A stretch of DNA of 56,538 nt. Origin: Planctomycetota bacterium. GTDB lineage: Bacteria; Planctomycetota; Planctomycetia; Planctomycetales; Planctomycetaceae. Made by a program: the position numbers and the translations under genes. Positions 24,925 to 33,982 of the stretch are shown here, piece by piece. The notes under the pieces were generated by a model. That model saw nothing but the letters and a program-made list of their open reading frames with translations, was not told the DNA's origin and did no database searches. How positions within the stretch are numbered: position 1 is the first letter of the stretch; each line of letters starts with the position of its first letter. The stretch covers positions 1 to 56,538 of the forward strand of contig JAFMMM010000006.1 of NCBI GenBank assembly GCA_017859815.1, written 5' to 3'.

Positions 24925-26004
24925 GTGCCCTCCGCTGAACAACGGGCCGCTGTTGAAGCGTTTGTCCGAACAATCCAGTCGCGTGTTCTTCCCGACACGG
25001 TTGATTCATGGCCGGCTGCAGAGCTTGCGGAAATGCGTCAGCTGGGAGCCGACCGTTGGAATATCCCCACGAAGTTTGGAGGAGACGGACTTGCGGGCCC
25101 TGAGTTATTACAGCTGTATCGGCAGCTATCCCGGGGCAGCCTGCTACTGACATTCATCCTGACCCAGCGGAACGCAGCCTGTCAGAGAATTATCAGTTCG
25201 ACAAATGTCGCGCTCGCAGAGGAGTTACTTCCCCGGCTGGCTCGCAGTGAGCTGTTTGCAACCGTCGGTATCTCTCACCTGACAACCTCGCGACAGCACC
25301 TCAGCACACCTCCCGTACAGGTCGTTCATGATGCTTCTTCAGAGAGCTATGTGCTGAACGGAACTGTGCCATGGGCTTCTGCAGTCACTGCAGCAGACGT
25401 GGTCGTGACAGGAGGTACGCTGCCAGATGGTACTCAGTTACTGGCCGCCATCCCAACAGTGCGTACTGGGATGGAAGTCCAGGCGCCGGTCAGCCTGCTG
25501 GGGATGAGTGCCTCGCACACCGCTTCAATTCTTCTGCACGACGTTCGCATAGCGGCAGATGAGATCCTTCATGGCCCCGTCGAGAGAGTCATGTCTCAGG
25601 GGGCCGGAGGCGGCGCAGGTTCACTGGGAACAACCGCTGTTGCGCTCGGCAGTGCCGAAGGATATCTGGAACGATTTGAACAGGAAATCACCTCCCGCCC
25701 GGGGCTGCAGCAGTATCTGCAGCCACTTCAGCAGGAAGCTCTGAACCTTGGGCATGATTTTTCAGCAGCGATCGCAGCAGACCAGCCAACTCCGGAACTT
25801 GCACCGGAAGTACTGCGGCAGCGTGCCAACTCCCTTGTCATGCGAGTTTCCCAGGCATGGCTGGCATCAACAAAGGGTGCCGGTTATGTGTCGGGACATG
25901 CGGCTGAGCAGGCTGTTCGAGAGAGTCTGTTTTTTCTGGTCTGGTCGTGCCCTCAGCCCGTTCTTGAGGGCAATTTGCGTGAGCTTTCCTGCTCCGGGGC
26001 CTGA
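24925..26004 (+). CDS. Acyl-CoA dehydrogenase-family flavoprotein
   Basis: A GTG at 24925 with AGGATGG upstream gives 359 residues. A reading from 24853 would add 24 residues without a site. The helical N-terminal domain (about 1-100) includes NIPTKFGGDGLAGPELL. The beta domain contains LNGTVPWASAVTAADVVVTGG, the flavin-contacting strand pattern, and VSLLGMSASHTASILLHDVRI. The helical C-terminal part ends ASTKGAGYVSGHAAEQAVRESLFFLVW. It is shorter and more divergent than typical fatty-acyl-CoA dehydrogenases, and the usual active-site glutamate could not be placed with confidence, so substrate and even activity are uncertain. Confidence 0.78.
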   Translation: MPSAEQRAAVEAFVRTIQSRVLPDTVDSWPAAELAEMRQLGADRWNIPTKFGGDGLAGPELLQLYRQLSRGSLLLTFILTQRNAACQRIISSTNVALAEELLPRLARSELFATVGISHLTTSRQHLSTPPVQVVHDASSESYVLNGTVPWASAVTAADVVVTGGTLPDGTQLLAAIPTVRTGMEVQAPVSLLGMSASHTASILLHDVRIAADEILHGPVERVMSQGAGGGAGSLGTTAVALGSAEGYLERFEQEITSRPGLQQYLQPLQQEALNLGHDFSAAIAADQPTPELAPEVLRQRANSLVMRVSQAWLASTKGAGYVSGHAAEQAVRESLFFLVWSCPQPVLEGNLRELSCSGA

Positions 26005-26057
26005 GCATTTCCACACCGATCGCCTCTGACTTTTTCCAACTGCGAAGCCGCTGCCCT

Positions 26058-26843
26058 ATGAATTTAAAGTCGACAGCAGTTGAGGCTGCCCAGGCAGCCG
26101 GAAGAATCCTGCGGACTCATTTTGAACAGGGGACCGTTGTCAGAAACAAGGGCCCGGTCGACCTTGTCACCGACGCCGACATTGCGTCCGAACGAAAAAT
26201 TGCCGAAATCCTGCGGGAAACCTTTCCGGATCACTCCATCATGGGTGAGGAAGAGGAGCGTGGCGATCCGGATGCGGAATTCCTCTGGGTGATTGATCCG
26301 CTCGACGGAACCACAAATTTCGCCCACGGCATCCCGCACTTTGCCGTATCGATCGCCTGCCTTTGTCGCGGACAGGCCGAGGTTGGAGTGATCTGGAATC
26401 CGATGCACGAGGATCTGTATGTGGCATCCCGCGGGCAGGGGGCTTTTCACAACGGAGCAGCCATCTCCGTCAACGCTGAAGAACACCTCAGCCACACACT
26501 GATCGGCACTGGATTCTACTATGATCGCGGCGCTGTGATGCAGGCAACCCTGGCGGCGATCGGTGATTGTTTTCGCCGCAATATCCACGGAATTCGTCGC
26601 TGCGGGACAGCGTCCCTCGATCTGGCGAGTGTTGCAGCCGGCCAGTATGGTGCCTACTTTGAGTACCAGTTGTCTGCATGGGACTTTGCCGCCGGCATGC
26701 TGCTGGTGACCGAGGCTGGCGGGCATGTCAGCACGTGCACCGGAGAGACATTACCACTGGGCCGTACCAGCATCCTCGCATCCAACGGTTTATTGCACGA
26801 GTCAGTGCTTGAAATCGTCACGCAGCATTTCCTCGCAGGCTGA
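26058..26843 (+). CDS. Inositol-monophosphatase-family phosphatase
   Basis: The protein has 261 residues. The metal-binding residues of the family are all present: Glu65 in GEEEE, Asp80 and Asp83 in IDPLDGTTNF, and the late WDFAAGMLLVTEAGG aspartate. It is a cytoplasmic Mg2+-dependent, lithium-sensitive-type phosphatase. Substrates in the family include inositol phosphates, 3'-phosphoadenosine phosphates, fructose-1,6-bisphosphate and histidinol phosphate, and the sequence does not separate them firmly. No good ribosome site precedes the ATG. The preceding gene stops 54 bases upstream. Confidence 0.92.
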   Translation: MNLKSTAVEAAQAAGRILRTHFEQGTVVRNKGPVDLVTDADIASERKIAEILRETFPDHSIMGEEEERGDPDAEFLWVIDPLDGTTNFAHGIPHFAVSIACLCRGQAEVGVIWNPMHEDLYVASRGQGAFHNGAAISVNAEEHLSHTLIGTGFYYDRGAVMQATLAAIGDCFRRNIHGIRRCGTASLDLASVAAGQYGAYFEYQLSAWDFAAGMLLVTEAGGHVSTCTGETLPLGRTSILASNGLLHESVLEIVTQHFLAG

Positions 26844-26900
26844 CTATTCATGAATTCAGGCAGGGCACGATTCAGAAATTCTGCAATCCGGAGAAAACAC

Positions 26901-28823
26901 ATGAGACGATTTTGCATGCCCCCCATTCTGATTGTTGCAGGGATTCTGTCCCTCTCATGCCTGCAGGCAGACGAACCCGCGCAGCCCTTTGGCCCGGAGT
27001 TTCCCAGCCTCGATTCTGATGCAACCGGGGAATGGTGGAAACCCCGTCCAATCACCACGGGGAAGAGGAAAGGGCAGACCGGTGCTCCACGTTTGCTGGT
27101 GCCTCGTGATGAGGTCATGGCGTTTGCTGTCTACACGCACGATCAGGGTATCCTCAAGCTTTCGGCTCAGTTGTACCCTCTCAAGCCTGATGAGCCCCGC
27201 ACGGTCACTCTGGAGTTTTATCGCGAAGGCAAGTGGCAGGTGCAGGCTGAGGAACCGGTGATTTACCCCGGCTGGTCTGCGCATTTTCGAGTCGAGAACT
27301 GGGATGGAAGCAGCAGCGTGAGATATCGCGTGCGACTGCAGAACTTGTCGAATTTTGAGGGAGTGATCCGCCGGGATCCATCTGAAAAAGATGAAATTCG
27401 CGTTGCAGTCCTGTCCTGTAACTCCAGTCGGACGCCCGGACCACGGGAAACAATTGTTGACAACCTCCGGGCGCAGGATCCGGACCTGCTGTTCTTCGCA
27501 GGAGACCAATCGTATCACCACACACAGCACACGTTTGGGTGGATTGAGTGGGGAATGCAGTTTCGCGATGTTCTGAGAGATCGTCCAACCGTAACCATTC
27601 CGGATGACCATGATGTGGGGCACCCGAATATCTGGGGAGAAAACGGTATTCGAACCATGAAGAAGACCGGTTCCGACGGGGGTTATTACTACCCCGCGGC
27701 CTACGTCAACATGGTGGAGCGTTGTCAGACGTGGCATTTACCGGATCCGGTTGACCCGGAACCAATTCAGCAGGGGATTGGTGTGTACTTTACGCGGCTG
27801 CGGGTCGGTGGCATCGACTTCGCCATCCTCGAAGACCGGAAATTCAAGACCGGCCCGGAGGGAACGATTCCGCCGCTGGGGCCGCGTCCGGACCACATCA
27901 ATGATCCCTCTTATGATCGCAAAGCCGTTGATCTGCCCGGGCTGCAACTGCTGGGTGAACGGCAGATGAAATTTCTGCAGGACTGGTCGCAGGACTGGAA
28001 AGGCGCTGACATTAAATGCGTACTTTCCCAGACGGCATTCTGTGGAGCTGTGCACCTGCATGGAAGTCCGAACAATCGGCTGCTGGCCGATCTGGACTGC
28101 AATGGCTGGCCCCAGACTCCTCGACGTGATGCTCTGCGACTGTTGCGACAGGCACGTGCATTGCACCTGTGCGGCGACCAGCATCTGGCCGTGGTCGTGC
28201 AGCATGGGATCGACGAATTTGGAGATGGCCCATGGGGATTTACCTCCCCGGCCATCGTGAACACAATCTACGGTCGCTGGTGGCACCCGGAAAATGAGCA
28301 GGCCGGGCCGAACGCCGTTCCCGACAGCCCTTTGCCGTGGACCGGAGACTACCTCGACGGCCTTGGTAATCAGATTCGCATGGTTGCCTACGCCAACCCG
28401 GAAGATCGCATGGATGAGATGAAGCGGTCCGACGGTTATGGAATAGTACGGTTTCATCGCAGCAGCCGTGAAATTGTCATGGAGTGCTGGCCTCGTTTTA
28501 GCCGTGTGGAAGACGGAGATCGGGCACAGTTTCCCGGCTGGCCCGTCACAATCTCCGTTGATGACAATGATGGTCGTAAGCCTGCAGGATGGTTGCCGAA
28601 CATCCGCTTTTCTAATGCGAAGAATGCTGTTGTTCAGGTGATCTCAGAACAGTCCGGTGAAATCCTTTACACGGTGCGAACGCCCGGAAAAACATGTCGT
28701 CTGCCTGTCTATGGCGACGGAACATGGACCGTCAGAATTGGACGGGATCAGCCAGGTCAACAGGTACTTACTGGCCTGAAAGCCACCGATCAGCCAGCTC
28801 AAATCGACGTCAATCTGCCCTGA
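26901..28823 (+). CDS. Exported PhoD-like alkaline phosphatase/phosphodiesterase
   Basis: From the ATG at 26901 (GGAG site) the protein has 640 residues with a signal peptide ending at CLQADEP. A beta-sandwich N-terminal part (to about 165) is followed by the PhoD-like metallophosphatase core: VAVLSCNSSRTPG, FFAGDQSYHH (near 199), TIPDDHDVGHPNIWGENG (near 234), and later LHLCGDQHLAVVVQHG. Aspartate and histidine ligands for the two metals are visible in these blocks. A C-terminal beta domain follows. It probably releases phosphate from organic phosphoesters outside the cytoplasm. It follows the inositol-monophosphatase-type gene by 57 bases. Confidence 0.85.
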   Translation: MRRFCMPPILIVAGILSLSCLQADEPAQPFGPEFPSLDSDATGEWWKPRPITTGKRKGQTGAPRLLVPRDEVMAFAVYTHDQGILKLSAQLYPLKPDEPRTVTLEFYREGKWQVQAEEPVIYPGWSAHFRVENWDGSSSVRYRVRLQNLSNFEGVIRRDPSEKDEIRVAVLSCNSSRTPGPRETIVDNLRAQDPDLLFFAGDQSYHHTQHTFGWIEWGMQFRDVLRDRPTVTIPDDHDVGHPNIWGENGIRTMKKTGSDGGYYYPAAYVNMVERCQTWHLPDPVDPEPIQQGIGVYFTRLRVGGIDFAILEDRKFKTGPEGTIPPLGPRPDHINDPSYDRKAVDLPGLQLLGERQMKFLQDWSQDWKGADIKCVLSQTAFCGAVHLHGSPNNRLLADLDCNGWPQTPRRDALRLLRQARALHLCGDQHLAVVVQHGIDEFGDGPWGFTSPAIVNTIYGRWWHPENEQAGPNAVPDSPLPWTGDYLDGLGNQIRMVAYANPEDRMDEMKRSDGYGIVRFHRSSREIVMECWPRFSRVEDGDRAQFPGWPVTISVDDNDGRKPAGWLPNIRFSNAKNAVVQVISEQSGEILYTVRTPGKTCRLPVYGDGTWTVRIGRDQPGQQVLTGLKATDQPAQIDVNLP

Positions 28824-28981
28824 GTTCTTCTGGAAAACCAGGAGTCTGTCGGACTGCAACAATTCAGGAAAAATCTTTCCGCTTTTCTTGAGAGATTCAT
28901 GATTTACTGCCGGTCCGACGAAAACGCAATTTGTGAGTTCATTCTCCGAATTAGCCTCTGCAATAATTGTGGCTCGGGGGG

Positions 28982-29008
28982 TTGACAAATCTTTCGAATG
29001 GTCATTAT
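28982..29008 (+). promoter_or_regulatory. Candidate sigma70-like promoter of the acidic-tail gene
   Basis: TTGACA (28982-28987) and CATTAT (29003-29008, 4 of 6 matches to TATAAT) are separated by 15 bases, slightly short. If active, transcription would begin near 29015, upstream of the chosen ATG at 29068 and downstream of the earlier GTG at 28933. Confidence 0.35.
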
Positions 29009-29067
29009 CACACGCTCGTTTAAAAACCCCTGTCAGGATAATGGGTCACAAGTTAAGGGTTGCTACC

Positions 29068-29382
29068 ATGTTGTTGACTGCTGGTGAAGGCTCAATTGAG
29101 ACCGTTGGTGGTGTGTCATTGCTTACAGGATCGTTCACCGAAACTGATGTTCAGGAGTGGCCGTCGGAAGTTCAACTGAGTCTGGATGATGACGAAGAAG
29201 AATTTTCGGGCTTTGAAGATGACGACAACAACGACGATGACAATGACGACGAAGAAGAAGAGGACGATTTCGAAGAAGAATTCGAGGACGACTTCGAGGA
29301 GGAAGACGACTTCGAGGACGACTTCGAGGATGACGACGAGGATGACGAGGATGATTTCGACGACGATGACGACGATTTCTGA
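29068..29382 (+). CDS. Small protein with extremely acidic Asp/Glu/Phe C-terminal tail
   Basis: From the ATG at 29068 (AAGGG 9 bases upstream) the protein has 104 residues. Residues 1-38 form a conventional head (MLLTAGEGSIETVGGVSLLTGSF...). From about residue 39 to the end almost every residue is Asp or Glu, interrupted by Phe at intervals of about 3-6 and a few Asn. The last residues are six Asp and a Phe. Longer starts exist at 28933 and 29041, but 28933 lies before the likely promoter and 29041 has an ill-spaced site. No signal peptide. The tail should be disordered and bind cations or basic proteins. This is inference. It appears to have its own promoter and a strong terminator. Confidence 0.7.
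   Translation: MLLTAGEGSIETVGGVSLLTGSFTETDVQEWPSEVQLSLDDDEEEFSGFEDDDNNDDDNDDEEEEDDFEEEFEDDFEEEDDFEDDFEDDDEDDEDDFDDDDDDF
29185..29382 (+). repeat. Low-complexity GAx/GAC codon tract encoding the acidic tail
   Basis: About 200 bases of mostly GAC, GAT, GAA and GAG codons with regular TTC codons. Units such as GAGGACGACTTCGAGGA recur several times, so the tract probably grew by local duplication or slippage. Confidence 0.75.
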
Positions 29383-29438
29383 ATCATCAGTTGAACAGCG
29401 AGCATGACTGTTGCAGGTTTCTGCAATTGAAGCCATGG

Positions 29439-29470
29439 AAGGCACTTCAGAAATGAAGTGCCTTTTTTTT
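29439..29470 (+). terminator. Rho-independent terminator of the acidic-tail gene
   Basis: A perfect 10-bp stem AAGGCACTTC/GAAGTGCCTT with a 6-base loop runs into eight T residues, 57 bases after the stop codon and 36 bases before the next start. Confidence 0.9.
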
Positions 29471-29505
29471 CAGAGGTCAAGGCGATATCGATCGGGGGAG
29501 CAGGT

Positions 29506-30348
29506 ATGAAGGCACTATGGGACCGAATTCAGGAGTCCAGGGACTTCATTGCAGCTCGCTGGGAAACAGCTCCGCAAGCAGGGCTGATTCTGGGAACCGG
29601 ACTGGGCGAATTGGCGAGGCAAATCTCCGTCGAGGCAGAGATCCCGTATGAAGAAATACCGCATTTCCCAAGGTCTACTGCTCCTTCCCATTCCGGAAAG
29701 TTGATTTGCGGTACTCTGTTCGATGTCCCGCTGATGGTGATGGAGGGACGTGTTCATTACTACGAAGGTTACTCTCTGCAGGAAGTAACTTTTCCAGTCC
29801 GGGTCATGAAAGCACTGGGGACACAGACACTTGTCCTGACAAGTGCGGTCGGTGGAATGAACCCGCAATTCGAACTGGCAGACATCGCTGTCATCGAGGA
29901 TCACATTTGTCTGATGCCGGACAATCCACTCCGCGGTCCCAACGACGATCGACTGGGGCCTCGCTTTCCCGATATGAGCCAGCCCTACGACCGCAGGCTG
30001 ATCAATCTGTCCTGTGAAACGGCACTGCAACTGGGAATTCCGGCACACAAGTCAGTACTTGTTGCTGTTCCGGGACCAAATCTGGAAACACGTGCGGAAT
30101 ATCGCATGCTCCGTCAAATGGGGGCAGACATTGTCGGTATGTCGACGGTTCCTGAGTGCATCACTGCAGTGCATGCGGGAATGCGGGTTGCCGCATTTTC
30201 TGTTGTGACGGATATGTGTCTTCCTGACGCACTGGAACCAGCAAATATCGATCAGATCATCGCTGTCGCTGAGCGCGGCGGCCGAAAGCTGCAGGAACTG
30301 ATTCTTGAACTATTCAGGACTCACGGGAAACAACTTGCTGCTGGGTGA
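29506..30348 (+). CDS. Purine nucleoside phosphorylase (trimeric type)
   Basis: From the ATG at 29506 (GGGGGAG site) the protein has 280 residues. The family landmarks are the phosphate-binding [11 protein letters not shown] (28-38), HSGKL and [10 protein letters not shown] (82-90), the purine-site glutamate Glu194 in [12 protein letters not shown], and [12 protein letters not shown] with the ribose-contacting Met. The position that is Asn243 in human PNP is Asp236 here (SVVTDMC), which in the related MTA phosphorylases favours 6-amino purines. The enzyme cleaves purine nucleosides with phosphate to base and ribose-1-phosphate. Whether it prefers adenosine, inosine or guanosine is open. HemQ follows 69 bases downstream. 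Confidence 0.88.
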   Translation: MKALWDRIQESRDFIAARWETAPQAGLILGTGLGELARQISVEAEIPYEEIPHFPRSTAPSHSGKLICGTLFDVPLMVMEGRVHYYEGYSLQEVTFPVRVMKALGTQTLVLTSAVGGMNPQFELADIAVIEDHICLMPDNPLRGPNDDRLGPRFPDMSQPYDRRLINLSCETALQLGIPAHKSVLVAVPGPNLETRAEYRMLRQMGADIVGMSTVPECITAVHAGMRVAAFSVVTDMCLPDALEPANIDQIIAVAERGGRKLQELILELFRTHGKQLAAG

Positions 30349-30416
30349 GGCTGAAATGCTCACAGCTGCAGAAAAGAGTCCAGTCAGGTATTCACCAAAA
30401 GAAAGGGTGCACAATC

Positions 30417-31259
30417 GTGGGAAGACCTCCGGGACACCAAACACAACTGCCAGACCCAACCGTGAAGATGACCGAAGGATGGCACTGTCTCCATATGTAC
30501 TATCGCATCAACCAGGGTGCTCTGGCGGCGATGAGGGGGAGAAATATTGCGATTGGTCGAGCGGAGGTTGCCGAAATCCTGAACCCTGCAGCGGCTAACG
30601 CCCCTGAACGCCTGCAGACGCTTGCGATCTCCGGACATCGGGCCGATCTTGGTGTCATCATGATGGATCCTGACCCCTTAAAGATCAATACGCTGCGTCA
30701 GCGAGTGCGGGCAAGCCGACTTGGCGCTGTCCTGGAGCCGGCATGGTCATTTGTCTCCATCACAGAAATCAGCGAATACGTCCCGACTGTGGAGCAGTAT
30801 TCGGAACGACTGCAGCGCGAGGGAACAGCGACCGATGACCCGGCCTTTGAGGCGAAAATCAACGCCTACAAACAGCGACTGCCCGCAATGAACAAACAAC
30901 GACTTTACCCCGAAATCCCGCCGTTTCCTGTCGTGACGTTCTACCCGATGAACAAGATTCGTATTCCGGATGCGAACTGGTATCTGGAACCGTTCAGTGC
31001 TCGAAGTGAATTGATGGCGGAACATGCCACATCCGGTATCAAGTTTGCCGGACGTGTCTCCCAGCTGATCACGGCTTCGACGGGATTTGACGACTGGGAA
31101 TGGGGAGTCACTCTTTGGAGCCGGGCACCTGAACACGTGAAGGAAATTGTGTACGGGATGCGATTCGACAAAGCATCAGCGAAATATGCTGAGTTCGGGC
31201 CTTTTTATCTTGGTTACGTGATGACACCCGCCGAAGCCCTGAATCACGTTCAGATCTGA
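30417..31259 (+). CDS. hemQ: HemQ/chlorite-dismutase-family coproheme decarboxylase
   Basis: A GTG at 30417 with AAAGGG upstream gives 280 residues. The open frame extends to 30345 without a better start. The C-terminal half matches HemQ: TFYPMNK (Tyr176, Lys180), NWYLEPFSARSELMAEHATSG with the proximal haem histidine His203, then a DDWEWGVTLWSRAP segment and RFDKASAKYAEFGPFYLGY. Tyr-Lys spacing (4) and Tyr-His spacing (27) equal those of the active-site Tyr145/Lys149/His172 of the Geobacillus enzyme as I recall it. HemQ converts coproheme III to haem b in the coproporphyrin-dependent pathway. The distal arginine that chlorite dismutases need was not identified. Other haem genes are not in the window. 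Confidence 0.88.
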   Translation: MGRPPGHQTQLPDPTVKMTEGWHCLHMYYRINQGALAAMRGRNIAIGRAEVAEILNPAAANAPERLQTLAISGHRADLGVIMMDPDPLKINTLRQRVRASRLGAVLEPAWSFVSITEISEYVPTVEQYSERLQREGTATDDPAFEAKINAYKQRLPAMNKQRLYPEIPPFPVVTFYPMNKIRIPDANWYLEPFSARSELMAEHATSGIKFAGRVSQLITASTGFDDWEWGVTLWSRAPEHVKEIVYGMRFDKASAKYAEFGPFYLGYVMTPAEALNHVQI

Positions 31260-31632
31260 GCCCGAGGATGACGGCAGCAGCCAGAAATCACGTGCAGCAG
31301 ATCGGGCCAAGCCTGCTGCACGTTGAAACATGCAGGCACAGACCTCCCAAATTGGACTTCCCGCCCGCAAAAAACACCGAGGTACCGCAAAGTGCCCAGA
31401 ATTCCGAACCCGCAGAACCACCAACTTTGTTGCAATCTGCATCACAGTAAGCCTTGTCCGGCTTTTCCGGACGCTTCAAGCCAACCGATATTCTGACTGT
31501 CCGAGAATCCAGGGGCGACCGACCAGGTATCGCCTGCTGGCTGTCCATTCCGAAACGGATGACTGGTTACTGTCGTGTCTGCAGGACCTTGTCTGAAAGA
31601 CTTCCGGAATGGAAACTGGGGGAGCAGCGGCG
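31260..31632. other. Intergenic region (373 bp), no feature recognised
   Basis: Overlapping short frames exist on both strands but none resembles a protein. No terminator follows HemQ, so read-through into the next gene is possible. Confidence 0.45.
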
Positions 31633-33174
31633 GTGAAACAGGATCGAAGAGACAAACGGGGAATTCGGTGCGACGCGCGAGGCATGCTTGTCGTCATTCT
31701 TTCCGGCCTTTTGATTTCGACGGCAGGATGTTCTGCAGCTCGATTTCGCCAGCTGTTCAGTGGCCGTGCCTCAGATCTGTGCGTTGAAGAACCGCAACCG
31801 TCCTACGATGCACGCCTTGAAACTGAAACTGAGCAGCCTGTTGCTACTTCAGGAGATCACGGTAACGATTTGGGTTCGGAGCCTGAATTATCACTGATGA
31901 TGGCACCGGACCCGTTTCTTGTGGCCGAAGCTCTCCAAAACGATCAGTCTGAACAGATTGCTCCCCCTTCTGCAGCGGACGAACAGAATTCCGTAATTGC
32001 CGCCGCCCCTTCAAGAGCAGCAGTCCAGTCGCCGGATGAGAGCAGCTTGCGGGTGCAACAGGTTGATCACTTGCAGCATCTTGCCGAGCTCGACCATCTG
32101 CTTCAACAATCCGCAGCCAAACCTGCAACAGTTGAGAGTCACCGGCATTTCGGAGCGGTTCAGCAAAGTGACGCTGCAGAGGTCACCTCATCGACCGACG
32201 GTTCAGAGCAGTTTGATTCGATGCTGGCCACATCCCAGCATAACACCGCCGCCCGAAGCGGACTTTCACAAAGTCCTGCAGATCTCGCTGTCGCATCATC
32301 GGTCACGCAAACACGGTGGATTGAGGGTGCAAATTCGACCGATACCAGCCCGGTCAGACTGATGGGCGCGAGTCAGGCAGATGACACAGAATTGCCGGAT
32401 CTCACAACACTGGAAGACCTGTTAAGCCAGCCTGCGGAACCAGCCATTACGCAGCATCAGATTGAAACGGAGCCACAAAGCCCTGTTCCGCCGGTGCCCA
32501 CCACACCGATTCCTCCGATTCCTTCGATGAATTCGGCATCTTTGAAAACAACCGAGAATGAAGATGCTGGGGAAGCCGGCCATCTGCCCGCAGCCGCTGT
32601 TTCCCAAAGGCATGAATCTGCCTGGGAGCCAGAGCAGCCGCCAATCGAGGAAGTACCGCAGGGTGACAGTACGGAAGAGAGATTTGCAGACACTGTGACA
32701 ACCGAAACGGTGACCCGATCGACAGCGTCCGAGGAGTCGTGGTCCATGGGGCGGGATTCGATCCCCGCAACGTCTGCTTCCGAAACGCGTGTGCTGCCGC
32801 GACGCCGAGCAGCTCTCTCCGCTTCCATGGTTCGGTCGCTGCCCGCTCCGGCGGCACTGCAGGACCTGCCGGTTAAGAAGCAGCAGCCAGCTGCAGAAGT
32901 TGATCTGGTGAGGACCATCATGTCTCAGCCCCCCCGGACTTCCGAGCCGGCAGCGGGCTGGGAAATGCCTGTACCGGAAGAGATGGCCCCCGTGCCACCG
33001 CAGGCTCATTCAGCAGTCGATCCCGGCGCGGTCAGTGAGTCAATTTCCGATCGCACCTGGGCGTTAATCGCCGTATGCGGGCTGATCCTGATGGGGTTGT
33101 ATCTGCCTGCTCGTCGTAACGAGCCGAACGTGGCCGCAGGGGGCCCGAGTTCCGGAAGTGACGCAACGGTTTGA
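31633..33174 (+). CDS. Putative lipoprotein with long disordered region and C-terminal membrane helix
   Basis: A GTG at 31633 lies about 9 bases after GGGGGAG and gives 513 residues. An ATG at 31609 or 31684 is possible. The N-terminus (residues about 18-33) is hydrophobic and ends in STAGCS, a plausible lipobox with Cys33. About 430 residues of Ser, Glu, Gln, Pro and Ala-rich low-complexity sequence follow, including QSPVPPVPTTPIPPIPSM and repeated EP/QP stretches. A single membrane helix (about 475-492, TWALIAVCGLILMGLYL) precedes a short basic/polar tail. Two anchors flanking a disordered spacer suggest a spanning envelope protein. No known domain recognised. Confidence 0.6.
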   Translation: MKQDRRDKRGIRCDARGMLVVILSGLLISTAGCSAARFRQLFSGRASDLCVEEPQPSYDARLETETEQPVATSGDHGNDLGSEPELSLMMAPDPFLVAEALQNDQSEQIAPPSAADEQNSVIAAAPSRAAVQSPDESSLRVQQVDHLQHLAELDHLLQQSAAKPATVESHRHFGAVQQSDAAEVTSSTDGSEQFDSMLATSQHNTAARSGLSQSPADLAVASSVTQTRWIEGANSTDTSPVRLMGASQADDTELPDLTTLEDLLSQPAEPAITQHQIETEPQSPVPPVPTTPIPPIPSMNSASLKTTENEDAGEAGHLPAAAVSQRHESAWEPEQPPIEEVPQGDSTEERFADTVTTETVTRSTASEESWSMGRDSIPATSASETRVLPRRRAALSASMVRSLPAPAALQDLPVKKQQPAAEVDLVRTIMSQPPRTSEPAAGWEMPVPEEMAPVPPQAHSAVDPGAVSESISDRTWALIAVCGLILMGLYLPARRNEPNVAAGGPSSGSDATV

Positions 33175-33412
33175 TTTCGCAACCTGAGTGCCTCAGATCT
33201 GTTGCATGCGAGAAACGCAGTTTTCAGATGACTCGCAATGCCCCCAAAATCACTACAACTGGCGGGTAACCGCGATTTTGTCTCTTCACTTCCTGCACCT
33301 GTGAACCAGCAGGTTTTTTGCGTAGTAAGCTACCGGAGATTGGCTTGAGGTTAATCCGCACGACCAATCCAACCAGTCAACACAAACTGAATCGAGACTT
33401 TCGGAACGCGGC

Positions 33413-33772
33413 ATGACATCTGATCCTTGGAGCCGTCCCACCTCAGAAGATCTGAAGCGGGTTATCGCAGCGCTGGAACCATCTTCCGGCGGTGGGGTCA
33501 ATACTCGGCAGGCAGAGCGACTCAATTTTGCAGTCCCGGCCGAAATTAAGACGCCACGAGGCGGCACCGTACCGGCAATCACAAGGGAAATCAGTTCTTC
33601 CGGCATTGGTCTGTTGCATCGCGGATCGATCCCGCTGGATGAGGTAACAATACGCATTGCCAGTGAGAGCCGGGATTACTTCTACCGTGTTCAGATTGAG
33701 TGGTGTACGCCCTGTGATGAAGGCATGTTTCTGAGTGGCGGTCGCTTTCTGCCCTCAGCAGATCTCCAGTGA
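33413..33772 (+). CDS. PilZ-domain protein
   Basis: The protein has 119 residues. A PilZ fold is indicated by R32-x3-R36 (RQAER) followed by strands NFAVPAEIKTPRG, the turn EISSSGIG (Glu59, Ser61, Gly64) and VQIEWCTPCDEGMFLSGGRF. Canonical PilZ proteins bind cyclic di-GMP through RxxxR and (D/N)xSxxG. Here the second motif begins with Glu, so binding may be kept, weakened or lost. No partner motility or polysaccharide gene is next to it, but a GT2 glycosyltransferase lies 1.7 kb downstream. Confidence 0.78.
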   Translation: MTSDPWSRPTSEDLKRVIAALEPSSGGGVNTRQAERLNFAVPAEIKTPRGGTVPAITREISSSGIGLLHRGSIPLDEVTIRIASESRDYFYRVQIEWCTPCDEGMFLSGGRFLPSADLQ

Positions 33773-33982
33773 AGCAGCATCTGCAGCACGACGGCAACAC
33801 GGTCATGCCATCGCTTGTTGACGGATCGCATGCCTCCTCCGGTTGCCTCTCCAACACGACTTGAACTAAGCTCACGGCAGTATCTTGAGATCGGTACGCC
33901 ACGCGTTCCTGCAGGCGGTGAACTGAACCCTGTATCAGCTCACCGCTGCGGCGTGCCCGGAATCCCCCCCGGAGCCAACAAA

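Noticed and set aside
29172-29480. Poly-Ser and Val/Ile-rich open frames on the minus strand opposite the acidic tail
   Set aside because: They are the antisense of GAx codons and have no start signal. Their low complexity follows from the plus-strand tract.
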